Positions 26,785 to 36,611 are shown, counted from the stretch's first letter. The stretch is 64,000 nt of DNA from Enorma sp964624825 (GCA_964624825.1 CAZUYD010000005.1:28060-92059), one strand, 5' to 3'. Program-made: numbers and translations. The notes: generated from the sequence alone by a model not told the origin.

Positions 26785-28041
26785 ATGGAATCGTTCTTCC
26801 CATACCTTTGCATTGCCGGTGCCGCCTTTCTCACAACAGTTCTACTCGTCCCTCCCGTCAAAAAGCTCGCCATCAAGCTCGATGCGGTCGACTATCCTTC
26901 GAAGCGTCGCATCAATACGGTGCCCACGCCCCGTATGGGAGGGCTTGCCGTGTTTGCTGGACTCGTCGTTGCCCTGCTTGTACAGGTCTTCGGCACACGC
27001 TTCTGGGGCTGGCCTGCGGTACTGGTCTCCCATCCGAGCCTCGATATCAACTACTACCTCATCGCAATCGCATTCTGCATCATTGTGATTACCGGTGCCG
27101 TGGACGACGTGATCTCTTTGAAGCCCTGGGCGAAGCTTGGCGGACAAATCATCGCCGCCATGGTCGCCGCCGCCGGTGGTCTCACCATCGGCAGGGTCGT
27201 TAACCCGTTTGATATCGGCTACCTCGACCTGGGATGGCTCGCCTACCCTATCACTGTCATCTACCTTGTCGCCTATGCCAACATCATCAACCTCATCGAT
27301 GGCCTCGACGGCCTCGCTACCGGCATCTCGGGCATCGCCTCGATTACCATGTTCGGCCTCGCCGCCCTCGCCAATCAGGGCGACGCGGCCGCGCTCTCCA
27401 TCGCGACGTTCGGCGCGTGCCTTGCGTTTTTAATCTACAACTTCCACCCTGCCAGCATTTTCCTGGGAGACTCAGGCGCTCTATCTCTGGGATTCTCGCT
27501 CGGAACCGTCTCGCTGCTCTCGGTCAGCCGCACCGCAGCCCTCACCTCGCTGCTCATCCCGCTCGTCGTCGCCGGCGTACCCATCATCGATACCTTCGCC
27601 GCCATCGTGCGGCGAAAGCGCGCCCACGTGAGCATCGGCCAGGCCGACAAAGGGCACATTCAGCACCGGCTCATCCAAGAGGGGTATGACCAGCGCCAGG
27701 CGGTGCTTCTCATCTATGCATGGTGCATACTGCTTTCGCTGGGCGCTACCATCATCAACCAGGTGCGCGTCGGCCCTCGTATCGTCGTGTTCCTGATTCT
27801 CCTTGGATCATCGGCCGTCTTTGCCGTCCGCCTGCATCTGTTCGAACCGGTGCTGCGCCACCATTACAACCCCAAGACCAAACGGGACGAGATCATCATG
27901 CCTGAAGATCCCGCCTTCGTTGAAGAGGAACAGGCCGAGCGCCGCGAGCGCGCGATGCACCGCGAAGAACGCCGCGGGAACCTCGATCGCCTCGGGAGCC
28001 AACTGCACGACGCCATCCCTCCGAAGTCGAAAAAGAAGTAA
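26785..28041 (+). CDS. Undecaprenyl-phosphate N-acetylglucosaminyl-1-phosphate transferase (WecA/TagO type)
   Basis: A 418-aa polytopic membrane enzyme (about 11 helices) of the MraY/WecA superfamily that moves a sugar-1-phosphate from UDP-sugar to undecaprenyl phosphate, starting surface-polymer or teichoic-acid synthesis. Motifs seen: RINTVPTPRMGGLAVF near 42-57, VDDVISLKPWAKLGGQ (Asp pair), NLIDGLDGLATG, FLGDSGALSLGF, and the terminal His motif KGHIQHRL. These fit WecA rather than MraY. The soluble C-terminus (345-418) is charged with many Glu/Arg and ends PPKSKKK. ATG 26785 has no good ribosome site, but it matches the family start. Followed by trpS after 126 bases. Confidence 0.9.
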   Translation: MESFFPYLCIAGAAFLTTVLLVPPVKKLAIKLDAVDYPSKRRINTVPTPRMGGLAVFAGLVVALLVQVFGTRFWGWPAVLVSHPSLDINYYLIAIAFCIIVITGAVDDVISLKPWAKLGGQIIAAMVAAAGGLTIGRVVNPFDIGYLDLGWLAYPITVIYLVAYANIINLIDGLDGLATGISGIASITMFGLAALANQGDAAALSIATFGACLAFLIYNFHPASIFLGDSGALSLGFSLGTVSLLSVSRTAALTSLLIPLVVAGVPIIDTFAAIVRRKRAHVSIGQADKGHIQHRLIQEGYDQRQAVLLIYAWCILLSLGATIINQVRVGPRIVVFLILLGSSAVFAVRLHLFEPVLRHHYNPKTKRDEIIMPEDPAFVEEEQAERRERAMHREERRGNLDRLGSQLHDAIPPKSKKK

Positions 28042-28167
28042 GATAACGCGGTACAACATAGCAAGGTGCGCGCGGAGCCCATCGCCTGCACGCACGCGGT
28101 GTCCCACCTCTGGCAACTGCCGCGTAGAGACCGCAGCATGCACACCATACGAACCGAAAGGTACACC

Positions 28168-29217
28168 ATGCCCAACGATCGCAGCTACGAAACCGCCCTC
28201 AAGCGAAGCGAAGAAATCTCTGCAGACCTCAGCAGGCATCCCGCGCAGTACACGATGCTCACCGGCGACCGCCCCACCGGACGCCTGCACCTTGGCCACT
28301 ACTTCGGTACGATCAAGGGACGCGTCGAGCTGCAGGACATGGGCGTCAACACGAATATCCTCATCGCCGATTACCAGGTCATCACCGATCGCGATACCAC
28401 TGAGCACATCCAGGACAACGTGTACAACATGGTCATGGACTACCTGGCGTGCGGCATCGACCCGAGCAAGACCATGATCTACGCACACTCCGCCGTACCC
28501 GCCTGCAATCAGCTCCTGCTGCCCTTCCTCAGCCTGGTTTCCGAGGCCGAGCTGCAACGCAACCCAACGGTCAAGGCCGAGATGGAGGCAAGCGGCCACG
28601 AGCTCACGGGACTTTTGCTCACCTACCCGGTGCACCAGGCTTGCGACATCCTCTTCTGCAAGGGCAATGTGGTGCCCGTCGGGCGCGATCAGCTGCCGCA
28701 CATCGAGCTCACGCGTCTCATCGCGCGGCGCTTCAACAACCGCTACGGGGCGATATTCCCCGAGGTCGACGCTTTGCTCTCATCCACGCCGCTGCTCCCT
28801 GGCCTCGATGGGCGCAAGATGAGCAAGAGCTACGGCAACGCCATCTCGATCTCGATGACCGAGGAAGAGACCGCCAAGCGCATCAAGAAGAGCCAGACCG
28901 ATTCCGAGCGCATGATAACCTTCGACCCCGATAATCGCCCCGGGGTCTCTGGCTTGCTCTCGACTGCCGCCATCTGCACCGACCGCTCAGAGGTCGAGAT
29001 CGCCGAGGAGATCGGCATGGGCGGATCCGGCCAACTCAAGGCATACGTGACCGATGCGGTAAACACGTACTTCGCCCCCATCCGCGAGCGCCGGCGCGCC
29101 TTCGAGCAAGATCTTGACTACGTCAAGGACGTGCTGCACGAGGGGAACCGCCGCGCCAACGAGATCGCCGAAGAGACGCTGGCGCAAGTACGCGAGGCCA
29201 TGGGCATGGTGTATTAG
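28168..29217 (+). CDS. trpS: Tryptophanyl-tRNA synthetase
   Basis: Class I synthetase charging tRNA-Trp. The 349-aa protein contains TGDRPTGRLHLGHYFGT (HIGH equivalent, about 32-46), VGRDQLPHIELTR, and the KMSKS motif in DGRKMSKSYGNAIS. ATG 28168 follows GAAAGG by about 6 bases; the longer open frame upstream has no ribosome site. Complete and ordinary. It is a plausible cotranscript with the wecA-like gene. Confidence 0.96.
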   Translation: MPNDRSYETALKRSEEISADLSRHPAQYTMLTGDRPTGRLHLGHYFGTIKGRVELQDMGVNTNILIADYQVITDRDTTEHIQDNVYNMVMDYLACGIDPSKTMIYAHSAVPACNQLLLPFLSLVSEAELQRNPTVKAEMEASGHELTGLLLTYPVHQACDILFCKGNVVPVGRDQLPHIELTRLIARRFNNRYGAIFPEVDALLSSTPLLPGLDGRKMSKSYGNAISISMTEEETAKRIKKSQTDSERMITFDPDNRPGVSGLLSTAAICTDRSEVEIAEEIGMGGSGQLKAYVTDAVNTYFAPIRERRRAFEQDLDYVKDVLHEGNRRANEIAEETLAQVREAMGMVY

Positions 29218-29348
29218 GGGCAGTGCCGACAGGAAGCTTACGCAGAAGCGAGCATGGAGCCTGCACGGGCACAATGATTGCATAGTGCTTTCAAGATGCA
29301 TGCGATGCATGCATTACGTGCGCTTGCAGATGAACACGAAGGGGCTGG

Positions 29349-30200
29349 ATGATGTACAAGCTCATTGCGTCCGACATGGACGAGACCTTTCTCGATGGCG
29401 CGCACCACATCCCAGCGCCGAACATCGCGGCACTGAAGCGCCTCCGCGAGCTCGGCATACACTTTGTCCCCTGCTCGGGACGTCCCTATCGCTCCATCGT
29501 CAACAACTTCGCCCGCATCGACCAGAGCCTTATGGAGGGTTCCTACATCATTTCCTACAACGGTGGATTCATCAATCGCTACGGAGATCCCACGCCGTTC
29601 GTGACCACGTCCATGGATCGCGCGTCGCTCGAAGCGGTGTACCAGTATGCCGTTGACCATCGCCAAGCCGTGCACGTCTACGCGGCGGACGGCACGGTGT
29701 TCACGCAATTCCTTCCACCCGAAGAGCAGCGCTATATCACTGGGCTCAATGGGGTCGTTGCGGTTGGCGACCATGTGCACGATCTGCGCTTTGCCGATGA
29801 CAAAGAGCTGGCGAAGATCCTCCTCATGGACACCGATATGACGCGGTGTCGGCAAATGGGCGAAGAGCTCGCGCAGGTACTTGACCCCAGCAAGGTGGCG
29901 ATCACCTATTCCTCCAATCGATACGTCGAGTTCATGCCAGCAGGCATGAACAAGGGCGTCGGTCTACGTCGTCTGGCGGACATGCTCGGCATCGATTATG
30001 CCGACACCATCGGGTTCGGGGATGCGGCGAACGATATCGAGATGCTTCAGGCGGCAGGCATGGGCGTGGGCGTGGCGAACGTCAGCGACGATGCGCGCCC
30101 CTACTGCGACCTGGTGCTTTCGAAAACGGGTGGAGAAGGCGCCCTGCCCGAACTCGTCGAGCGGGTCATCGAGCCAGAACATTGCCCAGCATCTGCGTAA
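29349..30200 (+). CDS. Cof-type HAD-superfamily phosphatase
   Basis: A 283-aa type IIB HAD hydrolase: nucleophile motif ASDMDETFLDG (Asp 9 and 11 or so), motif II in FVPCSGRPY, motif III Lys in MNKGVGLRRL, motif IV GFGDAANDIEML. The cap domain sits between about 85 and 185. Cof-type enzymes dephosphorylate sugar phosphates, flavin or thiamine intermediates; no substrate can be chosen here. Two adjacent ATGs (29349, 29352) after GGGG are both possible starts. It ends before a strong terminator-like hairpin. Confidence 0.9.
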   Translation: MMYKLIASDMDETFLDGAHHIPAPNIAALKRLRELGIHFVPCSGRPYRSIVNNFARIDQSLMEGSYIISYNGGFINRYGDPTPFVTTSMDRASLEAVYQYAVDHRQAVHVYAADGTVFTQFLPPEEQRYITGLNGVVAVGDHVHDLRFADDKELAKILLMDTDMTRCRQMGEELAQVLDPSKVAITYSSNRYVEFMPAGMNKGVGLRRLADMLGIDYADTIGFGDAANDIEMLQAAGMGVGVANVSDDARPYCDLVLSKTGGEGALPELVERVIEPEHCPASA

Positions 30201-30330
30201 CGCTGCGAGGCATCGATCCCGTGACGCAAGGTCGAAGCGTATAGCGGAACCGCTCATCGGCATGCGCCAGAATCTAGACAACCGCATGCCGGCCGCCGGC
30301 ACGCCTCATGCGCTTCGAGCTATCGCGATA

Positions 30331-30374
30331 CAGAAGGAACCCCGCGACCTGAAATAGGCGCGGGGTTCCTTCTG
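30331..30374 (+). terminator. 16-bp perfect-stem hairpin after the Cof-type HAD gene
   Basis: CAGAAGGAACCCCGCG and its exact complement are separated by 12 bases. The T-rich stretch (TTCCTTCT) is inside the 3' arm. It lies 130 bases past the stop. The following region to 30746 holds no gene that I can support. Confidence 0.7.
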
Positions 30375-30746
30375 AAGTACCGATGATCGCACAGAGGGGA
30401 GGGATGCGATTCATTCGCAACCGGAAGGTTTTTTCATCGCCTGTACCTGTCCGGCTGTTGAGTTAACTATAGGAAACTTACTACGAACCGTCTAGAGCTC
30501 GCTCCGCTCTCCATGATTCCACCATAAGTTAGAATCAGTTTACTCTGAGCGACACGCACCATGATGCATGGGTGGTTCGGGCGCGTGCACAGCGGACGTG
30601 CATAACGGAATCCTTCCCACTTCCCTTTTTCAGCGCTGGCAATTCGCCGGCATCTAATCCATAGGCGCGCGGGCGCACAAACGAGGCGAAGCGAGACGCG
30701 GTACGAACCGCTCAAATCCATGGACGTACGGCCGCGCAGCAACCTG
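30375..30746. other. gene-free region between HAD terminator and MGMT-like gene
   Basis: AT-richer than average, with an AACTATAGGAAACTTACTACG stretch near 30464 (20 bases quoted at most from it: TTAACTATAGGAAACTTA). No RNA family, gene or clear terminator recognised. Confidence 0.4.
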
Positions 30747-31070
30747 CTATTCAAGTCCTGCCGGCCAGCGGCTGACGGAGAGGTCGACATGGTCGTCGTC
30801 GGCAAACGCCACGCCCTCGCCTTCAAGCATCTGGCGCTGTACTCCTGCACCCCCGAACGCGAACCCCTCCGCCAGGCGCCCGTCCGCAAACACCACGCGG
30901 TGACATGGAATCACACCGGGCCGGGGGTTGCTATGCAGCGCAAAGCCCACATAGCGCGCCTTTCGCGGCTCACCCACCAGTTTGGCGATCTGACCATAGG
31001 TGGCAACCATGCCTTCGGGAATCTGCCCGACTATCTCGTAGACGCGTTCAAAGAACCCCGCGCGATCCAC
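30747..31070 (-). CDS. Short MGMT-fold protein (alkylguanine transferase C-terminal domain only)
   Basis: A 107-aa protein from GTG 31070 (GAGGGG about 9 bases upstream). It has the winged-helix DNA-binding part VYEIVGQIPEGMVATYGQIAKLVG, the arginine-finger segment ARYVGFALHSNP and the active-site motif PGVIPCHRVV with the acceptor Cys retained. It lacks the N-terminal half of Ogt/Ada, so it is sized like alkyltransferase-like (ATL) proteins. Those normally have Trp or Ala in place of Cys, so true methyltransfer remains possible. It follows the B3/B4-domain gene by 62 bases and is probably cotranscribed. Confidence 0.85.
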   Translation of the reverse strand: MDRAGFFERVYEIVGQIPEGMVATYGQIAKLVGEPRKARYVGFALHSNPRPGVIPCHRVVFADGRLAEGFAFGGAGVQRQMLEGEGVAFADDDHVDLSVSRWPAGLE

Positions 31071-31132
31071 CCTTGTCCACCCCTCACTCCGAACAGCGCG
31101 AACTCCGACGCGCAGCCCCGACACAAGTCCAG

Positions 31133-31858
31133 CTATGCGATGACCACCTCGGGCTCGTCTGCCGTCACCAGCGCCGTCACCTTGATGGTAGCACCGAGAT
31201 AGCGCGCGATAAGCGCCGCAAGCTCGTCGATGGCCGCCCGGCAATCTGCCGCGCGCTCAGGCTCCACGCACTCAATGACCAGAAACGCGTTCCTCGAGGC
31301 GTCGGTCAGCGCCGTGCGTGCACCGTCGCGCCAGTTCATGCACCGGCATACCGCGCCCGCGTCATCACGATAGCAGAGCTCACCCGGCAGCGTGGGGTCT
31401 TCGTGCTCGTCCTGGCCAAGAGGCACGAACGGATCGCCGCCCGCGGTGACGCCAAGCCGGAGATCCCCCGCAAAGGACTCGATGTCCTCACCGCCCACGG
31501 GCAGCGCGTACTTGAGCGAAACGGCGTTGTAGATATCGACCGCAGGCGCGATGCTTCCCACTGGGTTGCCCTTAAGCACGCGTTTAAGCAGGTTTTCGAT
31601 GGAGCAGCGGGCGCCTTTCTTGGTTTTGAACGCGCGATACGCCTGGCGCCACGCCTTAACCGAAGCATTCTCGGAAATGACGTCGCTTGTGAGATGACGC
31701 TCAGCGAGCACGTTGGCGCGGGCAAGCAGCGCGGCGATCTCGGCAACGTCTTCTGCAGCGACCTCGTCCGTCGGCTTCATCCTCTCAGCAACCGCAACAC
31801 CAATGGACGCATGAGGGAACAACTTCCAAAACGAGTCCTCGGCAATGAATTTCTTCAC
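31133..31858 (-). CDS. Free-standing B3/B4 (PheRS-beta-like) domain protein
   Basis: About 241 aa from GTG 31858, which follows GAGGAG by 7 bases. The central part, GSIAPAVDIYNAVSLKYALPVGGED and LPGELCYRDDAGAVCRCMNWRDG, is typical of the B3/B4 fold that edits misacylated tRNA-Phe inside PheRS beta; free-standing COG3382 members are of uncertain role. The C-terminal segment AFLVIECVEPE fits the same fold. A trans-editing or amino-acid-binding role is inference. It leads a two-gene unit with the MGMT-like gene. The 295 bases upstream to pckA show no gene. Confidence 0.82.
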   Translation of the reverse strand: MKKFIAEDSFWKLFPHASIGVAVAERMKPTDEVAAEDVAEIAALLARANVLAERHLTSDVISENASVKAWRQAYRAFKTKKGARCSIENLLKRVLKGNPVGSIAPAVDIYNAVSLKYALPVGGEDIESFAGDLRLGVTAGGDPFVPLGQDEHEDPTLPGELCYRDDAGAVCRCMNWRDGARTALTDASRNAFLVIECVEPERAADCRAAIDELAALIARYLGATIKVTALVTADEPEVVIA

Positions 31859-32153
31859 GGCTCTCTCCTCTCGGTAATAGCACCGGTCACTCAAACTGGC
31901 ACCGCAGGCGCCGGCCGAACTGCCAAAACACGGATAACGCAGGCGTGCAGCGAAACCGTCTAGACCAGAGCCCGGCCGCACCACACCTTTTAACAAGAGC
32001 GCGCACCCGCCGACCACCTTCTTCAAGCCCTACGGTGCCGGCGCGTACGCGCTCTGCGTTGTCTCATCCGGGGACGAGACGATGTTATGTCGAAAGCTCT
32101 AGGACGCACCGAAGGAAGCGGATGACACCTTTAGGCGCGCCCCGAGCGGTGCG

Positions 32154-33740
32154 TTAGCGTTGTTGAGTCATGCTTGCAAGGTCAACGCCCGGGTAACGCT
32201 TCTCGAAGTTCTCCCGGAACTTCTGGGCGAGCTCGGCAGAAGCCGTGTCATATGCCGCCTTGTCCTCCCAGGTCTCGCGTGGGTCGAGCAGCTCGCGCGG
32301 CACGCCCGGGCAATCGTTCGGCACATCGACGTCGAACACATCGTTGTGCTTGTAGCCCGCGACGTCGATCGAGCCGTCCTGCGCGGCCTTCACGAGCGCG
32401 CGCGTATGATAGAGCGCGATGCGATGACCCACGCCATACGGGCCTCCCGTCCAGCCCGTGTTCACCAGGTAGACGCGCGTGTCGTTTTGAGTGATCTTCT
32501 CGCCCAGCAAATACGCGTAGACCATGTGATCGAGCGGCATGAAGGGCTCGCCGAAAAGCGCCGAGAACGTGGGCTGCGGCTCCTTGACGCCCAGCTCCGT
32601 GCCCGCGACCTTGGCAGTATAACCCGTGAGGAAATGGAACATGGCCTGCTCGCGGTTCAGGCGCGAGATAGGCGGCAACACGCCATAGGCATCCGCCGTG
32701 AGGAAGAGCACCACGCTCGGAACCTCGCCCGTGCCCGACTCGACCACGCGCTCGATATGTGAGAGCGGATATGCAGCACGACCGTTCTCGGTGATGGAGC
32801 TGTCCGAGTAGATGGCCGCGCGCGTCTTGCGGTCGAGCATCACGTTCTCAGACACGCTGCCAAAGCGAATGGCGTCAAAGATGTCTGGTTCGCGCTCGCG
32901 CGTGAGGTCGATGGTCTTAGCGTAACAGCCGCCCTCGATGTTGAAGACGCCGCGCGGGCTCCAGCCATGCTCGTCATCGCCGATGAGCAGACGGTTCGGG
33001 TCGGCCGAAAGCGTCGTCTTGCCCGTACCGGAAAGGCCGAAGAGAATGCAGGTCTTGCCCGTTTCGGGATCGACGTTCGCGGAGCAGTGCATGGGGAGCA
33101 CGCCGTCCTCGATGGGAAGGATGTAGTTCATCATCGTGAAGACGGCCTTCTTGATCTCGCCGCAATACCCGGTACCAGCGACGACGATGCTCTTGTCGTT
33201 CATATCGAGGATGACGGCCGCGGGCTCCACGCCGTCGCGGTCGCGCGAGCACACATACGAGGGAGCCGCGAGGACCATGATGTCGGGGCGACCGAACACC
33301 TCGAGCTCATCGCGCGAGGGGCGGACGAGCATGTTTTGGATGAACAGCGCCTGATGCGCGCGCTCGCAGACCACCATGACCTTGCGCGCGTACTGACGGT
33401 CGGCGCCCGCATAGCCACGGATCACAAATAGATGGCGGCGCTGGGACATGTAGCGCGCCACGTTCTTGCGTACGCGCTTATAGGTTGCTTCGTCGATGGG
33501 ACGATTGCTCTTGCTCGACCAGTTCACCTGCTCGTCAGCCTCACCGGCGTCCACGATGTAGCGGTTCTCGGGACTCCGACCGGTGAATGCACCGGTCGAG
33601 ACGGAAAGCGAACCCGTCGATGTGAGATACGCCTCGTGGTGAGAAATAGAGTGCTCGATGAGCTTTGCCGAACTCCAATCCACGTGCACGCGATCGAAAT
33701 CGCAGTTGATTCCATTTTCCAGCAATATCGTCTCGATCAT
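32154..33740 (-). CDS. pckA: Phosphoenolpyruvate carboxykinase (ATP)
   Basis: Interconverts oxaloacetate plus ATP with PEP, CO2 and ADP; in fermenting gut bacteria it often runs towards oxaloacetate for succinate formation. The 528-aa protein contains the P-loop FGLSGTGKTTLSADP, kinase-2 LIGDDEHGW, the substrate site TGRSPENRYIVD and the catalytic region MNYILPIEDGVLPMHCSAN. ATG 33740 has GGTGGAG four bases and AAGG ten bases upstream. Transcribed alone, with a TATAAT-bearing AT-rich region about 115 bases upstream. Complete. Confidence 0.96.
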   Translation of the reverse strand: MIETILLENGINCDFDRVHVDWSSAKLIEHSISHHEAYLTSTGSLSVSTGAFTGRSPENRYIVDAGEADEQVNWSSKSNRPIDEATYKRVRKNVARYMSQRRHLFVIRGYAGADRQYARKVMVVCERAHQALFIQNMLVRPSRDELEVFGRPDIMVLAAPSYVCSRDRDGVEPAAVILDMNDKSIVVAGTGYCGEIKKAVFTMMNYILPIEDGVLPMHCSANVDPETGKTCILFGLSGTGKTTLSADPNRLLIGDDEHGWSPRGVFNIEGGCYAKTIDLTREREPDIFDAIRFGSVSENVMLDRKTRAAIYSDSSITENGRAAYPLSHIERVVESGTGEVPSVVLFLTADAYGVLPPISRLNREQAMFHFLTGYTAKVAGTELGVKEPQPTFSALFGEPFMPLDHMVYAYLLGEKITQNDTRVYLVNTGWTGGPYGVGHRIALYHTRALVKAAQDGSIDVAGYKHNDVFDVDVPNDCPGVPRELLDPRETWEDKAAYDTASAELAQKFRENFEKRYPGVDLASMTQQR

Positions 33741-33853
33741 TCGCTCCACCTTTCCTACCATAGGTGCATGACCCCCTTGAGCGTCGGGGCGCCACGCATT
33801 CCGCACCGATCATGTGCCTTTCCACACCTATCGCTCATGAACAGCCGAAACTG

Positions 33854-33861
33854 ATTATAAT
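33854..33861. promoter_or_regulatory. candidate -10 region shared by divergent pckA and flippase genes
   Basis: ATTATAAT reads as TATAAT on the plus strand (33856-33861) and also as TATAAT on the minus strand (33859-33854). No good -35 box is visible on either side, so assignment is tentative. Confidence 0.35.
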
Positions 33862-33924
33862 AAACGTTCATACCCATCGCCATGGTAGCTCAACAAGACA
33901 TACTGTCCCGACTGAGGATTAATT

Positions 33925-35388
33925 GTGCCCGTAAACCCTCTTGACATCCTTCGACGTAAGCGCAACGAACGGCGTGGAACGCCGGCAGCACGGCCTTCGG
34001 CGCGCGGCGCCACGCAGCGCGCCGGCACGTCGAGCCGACACATGCGCAAGCAGCCCTTCCTCGGGCGTTTGGTGAACGAATGGTGGACGCGCCTGCTGAA
34101 GTCAATCTACCAGGGATCGCTCAGCGAGCAGGAGGAGCAGTACGAGTCGCATAGCACCTCGCGCGACTATGTGTGGAACACGATCGGCACGAGCGTCTGG
34201 GGGCTATCGCTCCCCATCCTTTCGATCGTCGCCACGCAGCTCGTCGGCACGGAGCAGGCGGGTATGTTCTCCATGGCATTCTCGACCGGTATGCTGCTGA
34301 TGTATGCCGCGAACTACGGCGTGCGCAACTTCCAAGTATCTGACATCGACGAGACGCATGCGTTTTCGTCCTACCAGATTCAGCGCTGGATCTCCACGCT
34401 CATGGCGCTCGTCCTAGGCATCCTGTACTGCACGATTCGCGACTACCAGCCCTTTATGGCGACCATTTGCGCAGGGGTCTATCTCTTCAAGCTCATCGAC
34501 GGGTTCTCGGACGTCTGCGAAGGGCGCTTGCAGCAGGCCGACAAGCTCTACCTGGCAGGCATCTCGCAGACCATTCGCTCGGCGGCCGTGTTCTTGGCGT
34601 TCTCGGTATTGCTGCTCGTTACGCGCAACATCGCGGTCGCGTCGGTGGGCATGGGCATCGCCGCGGTCGCGTCGCTGCTATTCGTCACGCTCCCGCTCGC
34701 CCTGCTCGAAACCGAAAAGTCGCGGCGATGGCGATTCGAGGAGGTCGCGGATCTCTTCCGCCAATGCTTCCCGCTCTTCGCCGCGCTCTTCCTTTTCAAC
34801 CTCATCGAGACCATGCCCAAGCTCGTCATGGAGGGCGCGCTCGCCTACGAGAACCAGCTCTACTTCAACGCGTTGTACTTCCCTTCGCAAGGCATCCAGA
34901 TCATCATCGGCTTCATCTACAAGCCTCAGCTCGTTCGCCTGACGAGCATCTGGATGAACCCGCGCAAGCGGCGCCGCTTCGACCTCATCATCCTCGCGGT
35001 CATGGCGGTTATCGTAGGCGTGACGGTCGCGGCGGGTGTTCTCATGGCGGGCATCGGCATTCGCGTGATGAGCTTCATGTATGGCGTCGATTTCGAGCAG
35101 TTCCGGCTTCTCTGCTACCTCATGGTCATTGCCGGCGGTGTGATCGCGGCAATCGACTTCCTCTACGCCATCGTCACGGTTCTGCGCCGCCAGGGCTCGG
35201 TCATGCGGCTCTACCTCATCGCATTCGTCGCGGTCACCGTGCTTTCGGTCGTGCTGGTTAATCTCGTGGGTCTTGAGGGCGCCGTCGTGAGCTACCTCGC
35301 ATCGATGGTCCTGCTTTTGGTGCTGCTCATCTGGGAGTACTACCGGATTCGCCTCGATATTCGCCGCGAGCGCAACCCGTTTCTATAA
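33925..35388 (+). CDS. Polysaccharide-flippase-like (MOP superfamily) membrane protein
   Basis: A 487-aa protein with a basic N-terminal tail of about 75 residues (many Arg, KRNERRG, SRHMRKQP), then about 12 membrane helices from IGTSVWGLSLPILSIVATQL onwards. Features such as GVRNFQVSDIDETHAFSSYQ and FLFNLIETMPKLVMEGALAY fit lipopolysaccharide/exopolysaccharide translocases (Wzx/RfbX-like). No glycosyltransferases are adjacent, so the substrate is unknown. The start is GTG 33925 (MPVNPLD), 7 bases after GAGG. It is divergent from pckA. The long positively charged cytoplasmic tail is unusual for the family. Confidence 0.8.
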   Translation: MPVNPLDILRRKRNERRGTPAARPSARGATQRAGTSSRHMRKQPFLGRLVNEWWTRLLKSIYQGSLSEQEEQYESHSTSRDYVWNTIGTSVWGLSLPILSIVATQLVGTEQAGMFSMAFSTGMLLMYAANYGVRNFQVSDIDETHAFSSYQIQRWISTLMALVLGILYCTIRDYQPFMATICAGVYLFKLIDGFSDVCEGRLQQADKLYLAGISQTIRSAAVFLAFSVLLLVTRNIAVASVGMGIAAVASLLFVTLPLALLETEKSRRWRFEEVADLFRQCFPLFAALFLFNLIETMPKLVMEGALAYENQLYFNALYFPSQGIQIIIGFIYKPQLVRLTSIWMNPRKRRRFDLIILAVMAVIVGVTVAAGVLMAGIGIRVMSFMYGVDFEQFRLLCYLMVIAGGVIAAIDFLYAIVTVLRRQGSVMRLYLIAFVAVTVLSVVLVNLVGLEGAVVSYLASMVLLLVLLIWEYYRIRLDIRRERNPFL

Positions 35389-35571
35389 GCGCCTCCCCCG
35401 CGTTGGCCGTCACATCCAAACGAACCAGCGCGTGCGAACCGGCGCATATCCGAGCGGAAATCGGAACATGCAGGCATGGCCGCTGCGCCGGGGTGCAGGC
35501 GCATCCTAGGCATAACCCTAGGCATAAGGGCGGCAGCCGCGCGCAGCTAGCCGTGAAGGAGCGGGGCGCCG

Positions 35572-36411
35572 CTATTCGCCGTCCTTGATCGCGGCATACC
35601 AGGTCGCGCCGTCGTCGAGGCGCACCATACCGACCCGGCCGCGCGGCGTACCCGCGGCAGCGGAGCAATCGATGTCGATCCTGTCGGCTACGCCACCGGT
35701 CGCCGCGCAGGCACCAACCGGCACCACCATGCCGCGACCCTCTTCGTCAACGCATTCGCCTGCCGCTTCGCCCGCATAGCATGCGAGCGCGATCGAGGGC
35801 GTGTGCCCGGCAACTACAACAGGGCCGGTGCCGTCGGCGCCCACAAGCCCCGTCGGCGCACCCCAAAACTCCTCGCGCGTCCACAACAGTACCTCGGGGT
35901 CCTGGCTCGAAAGCATGTCCAGCAACTGCTCGCGCGACGCCTGCGCCGCACCCAATCCGCCCGCCGCATCGATTCCCGCCGTCGCGAGGTATGCGCGCGC
36001 CTCCATGGCGTCGATGCCCGCATGGACGAGGATGTAGCGGCGACTCGGCGTGTCGACCACCGCAAAGAGCGGCAGCGCCTTCATCCAATCGAGAAGCTCG
36101 ACGTATTCATCGCGCTCGAGCTTGTCCAGGCCGGTCGCTGTTGCGAACCCCCCGTTCAGCGCCCAGGTGAAGCTATCCATCTCACCGGTATCGAGCAGCA
36201 CGTCGAGCAGCATCCGCTCATGGTTTCCCATAAGGACATGAGCGTTTGGCAGCGCGCGAATGCGCCTCATAACATCTACTGGCTCAGGGCCGCGATCGAT
36301 CATGTCGCCCAGCACATAGAGCTCGTCGTCATCGGCCGGAGACGCTATGGAGAGCACCTCATCGAGTGCTCGCACATGACCATGAATATCGCTCACCACG
36401 TAAATCGCCAT
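35572..36411 (-). CDS. PPP-type metallophosphoesterase
   Basis: A 279-aa calcineurin-like phosphoesterase beginning MAIYVVSDIHGHVRALDEVL. Metal-binding motifs are in order: SDIHGH (DxH), LGDMIDRGPEPVDVM (GDxxDRG), MGNHERML (GNHE), with later His in YILVHAGID and VVAGHTPSIA. This is the bacterial PrpA/ApaH-like serine-threonine phosphatase group; the substrate could be a phosphoprotein or dinucleoside polyphosphate. ATG 36411 follows GGAGG by 6 bases. Divergent from serC across a 300-base region. Confidence 0.9.
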   Translation of the reverse strand: MAIYVVSDIHGHVRALDEVLSIASPADDDELYVLGDMIDRGPEPVDVMRRIRALPNAHVLMGNHERMLLDVLLDTGEMDSFTWALNGGFATATGLDKLERDEYVELLDWMKALPLFAVVDTPSRRYILVHAGIDAMEARAYLATAGIDAAGGLGAAQASREQLLDMLSSQDPEVLLWTREEFWGAPTGLVGADGTGPVVVAGHTPSIALACYAGEAAGECVDEEGRGMVVPVGACAATGGVADRIDIDCSAAAGTPRGRVGMVRLDDGATWYAAIKDGE

Positions 36412-36611
36412 CGGACGCCTCCGTGCCCTCAACAAGCTTTTCTGTATTTTAGCCGATTGCGCGACACGAGAGGGAAAACGGAGATACGGGCGACGGGCGG
36501 ACGGCGCCCGCCTGCAGAGCACCAGTCATCTGCCGTACACCATCTGCGACCACGCCACAGCGGCCCCCGCGATGCGCCGCCGCGCACCAACCGTCTTCTG
36601 CACGCCATAAC

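Noticed and set aside
30467..30889. 140-codon minus-strand frame overlapping the MGMT-like gene
   Set aside because: Overlaps a well-supported gene in another frame; no family match or ribosome site.
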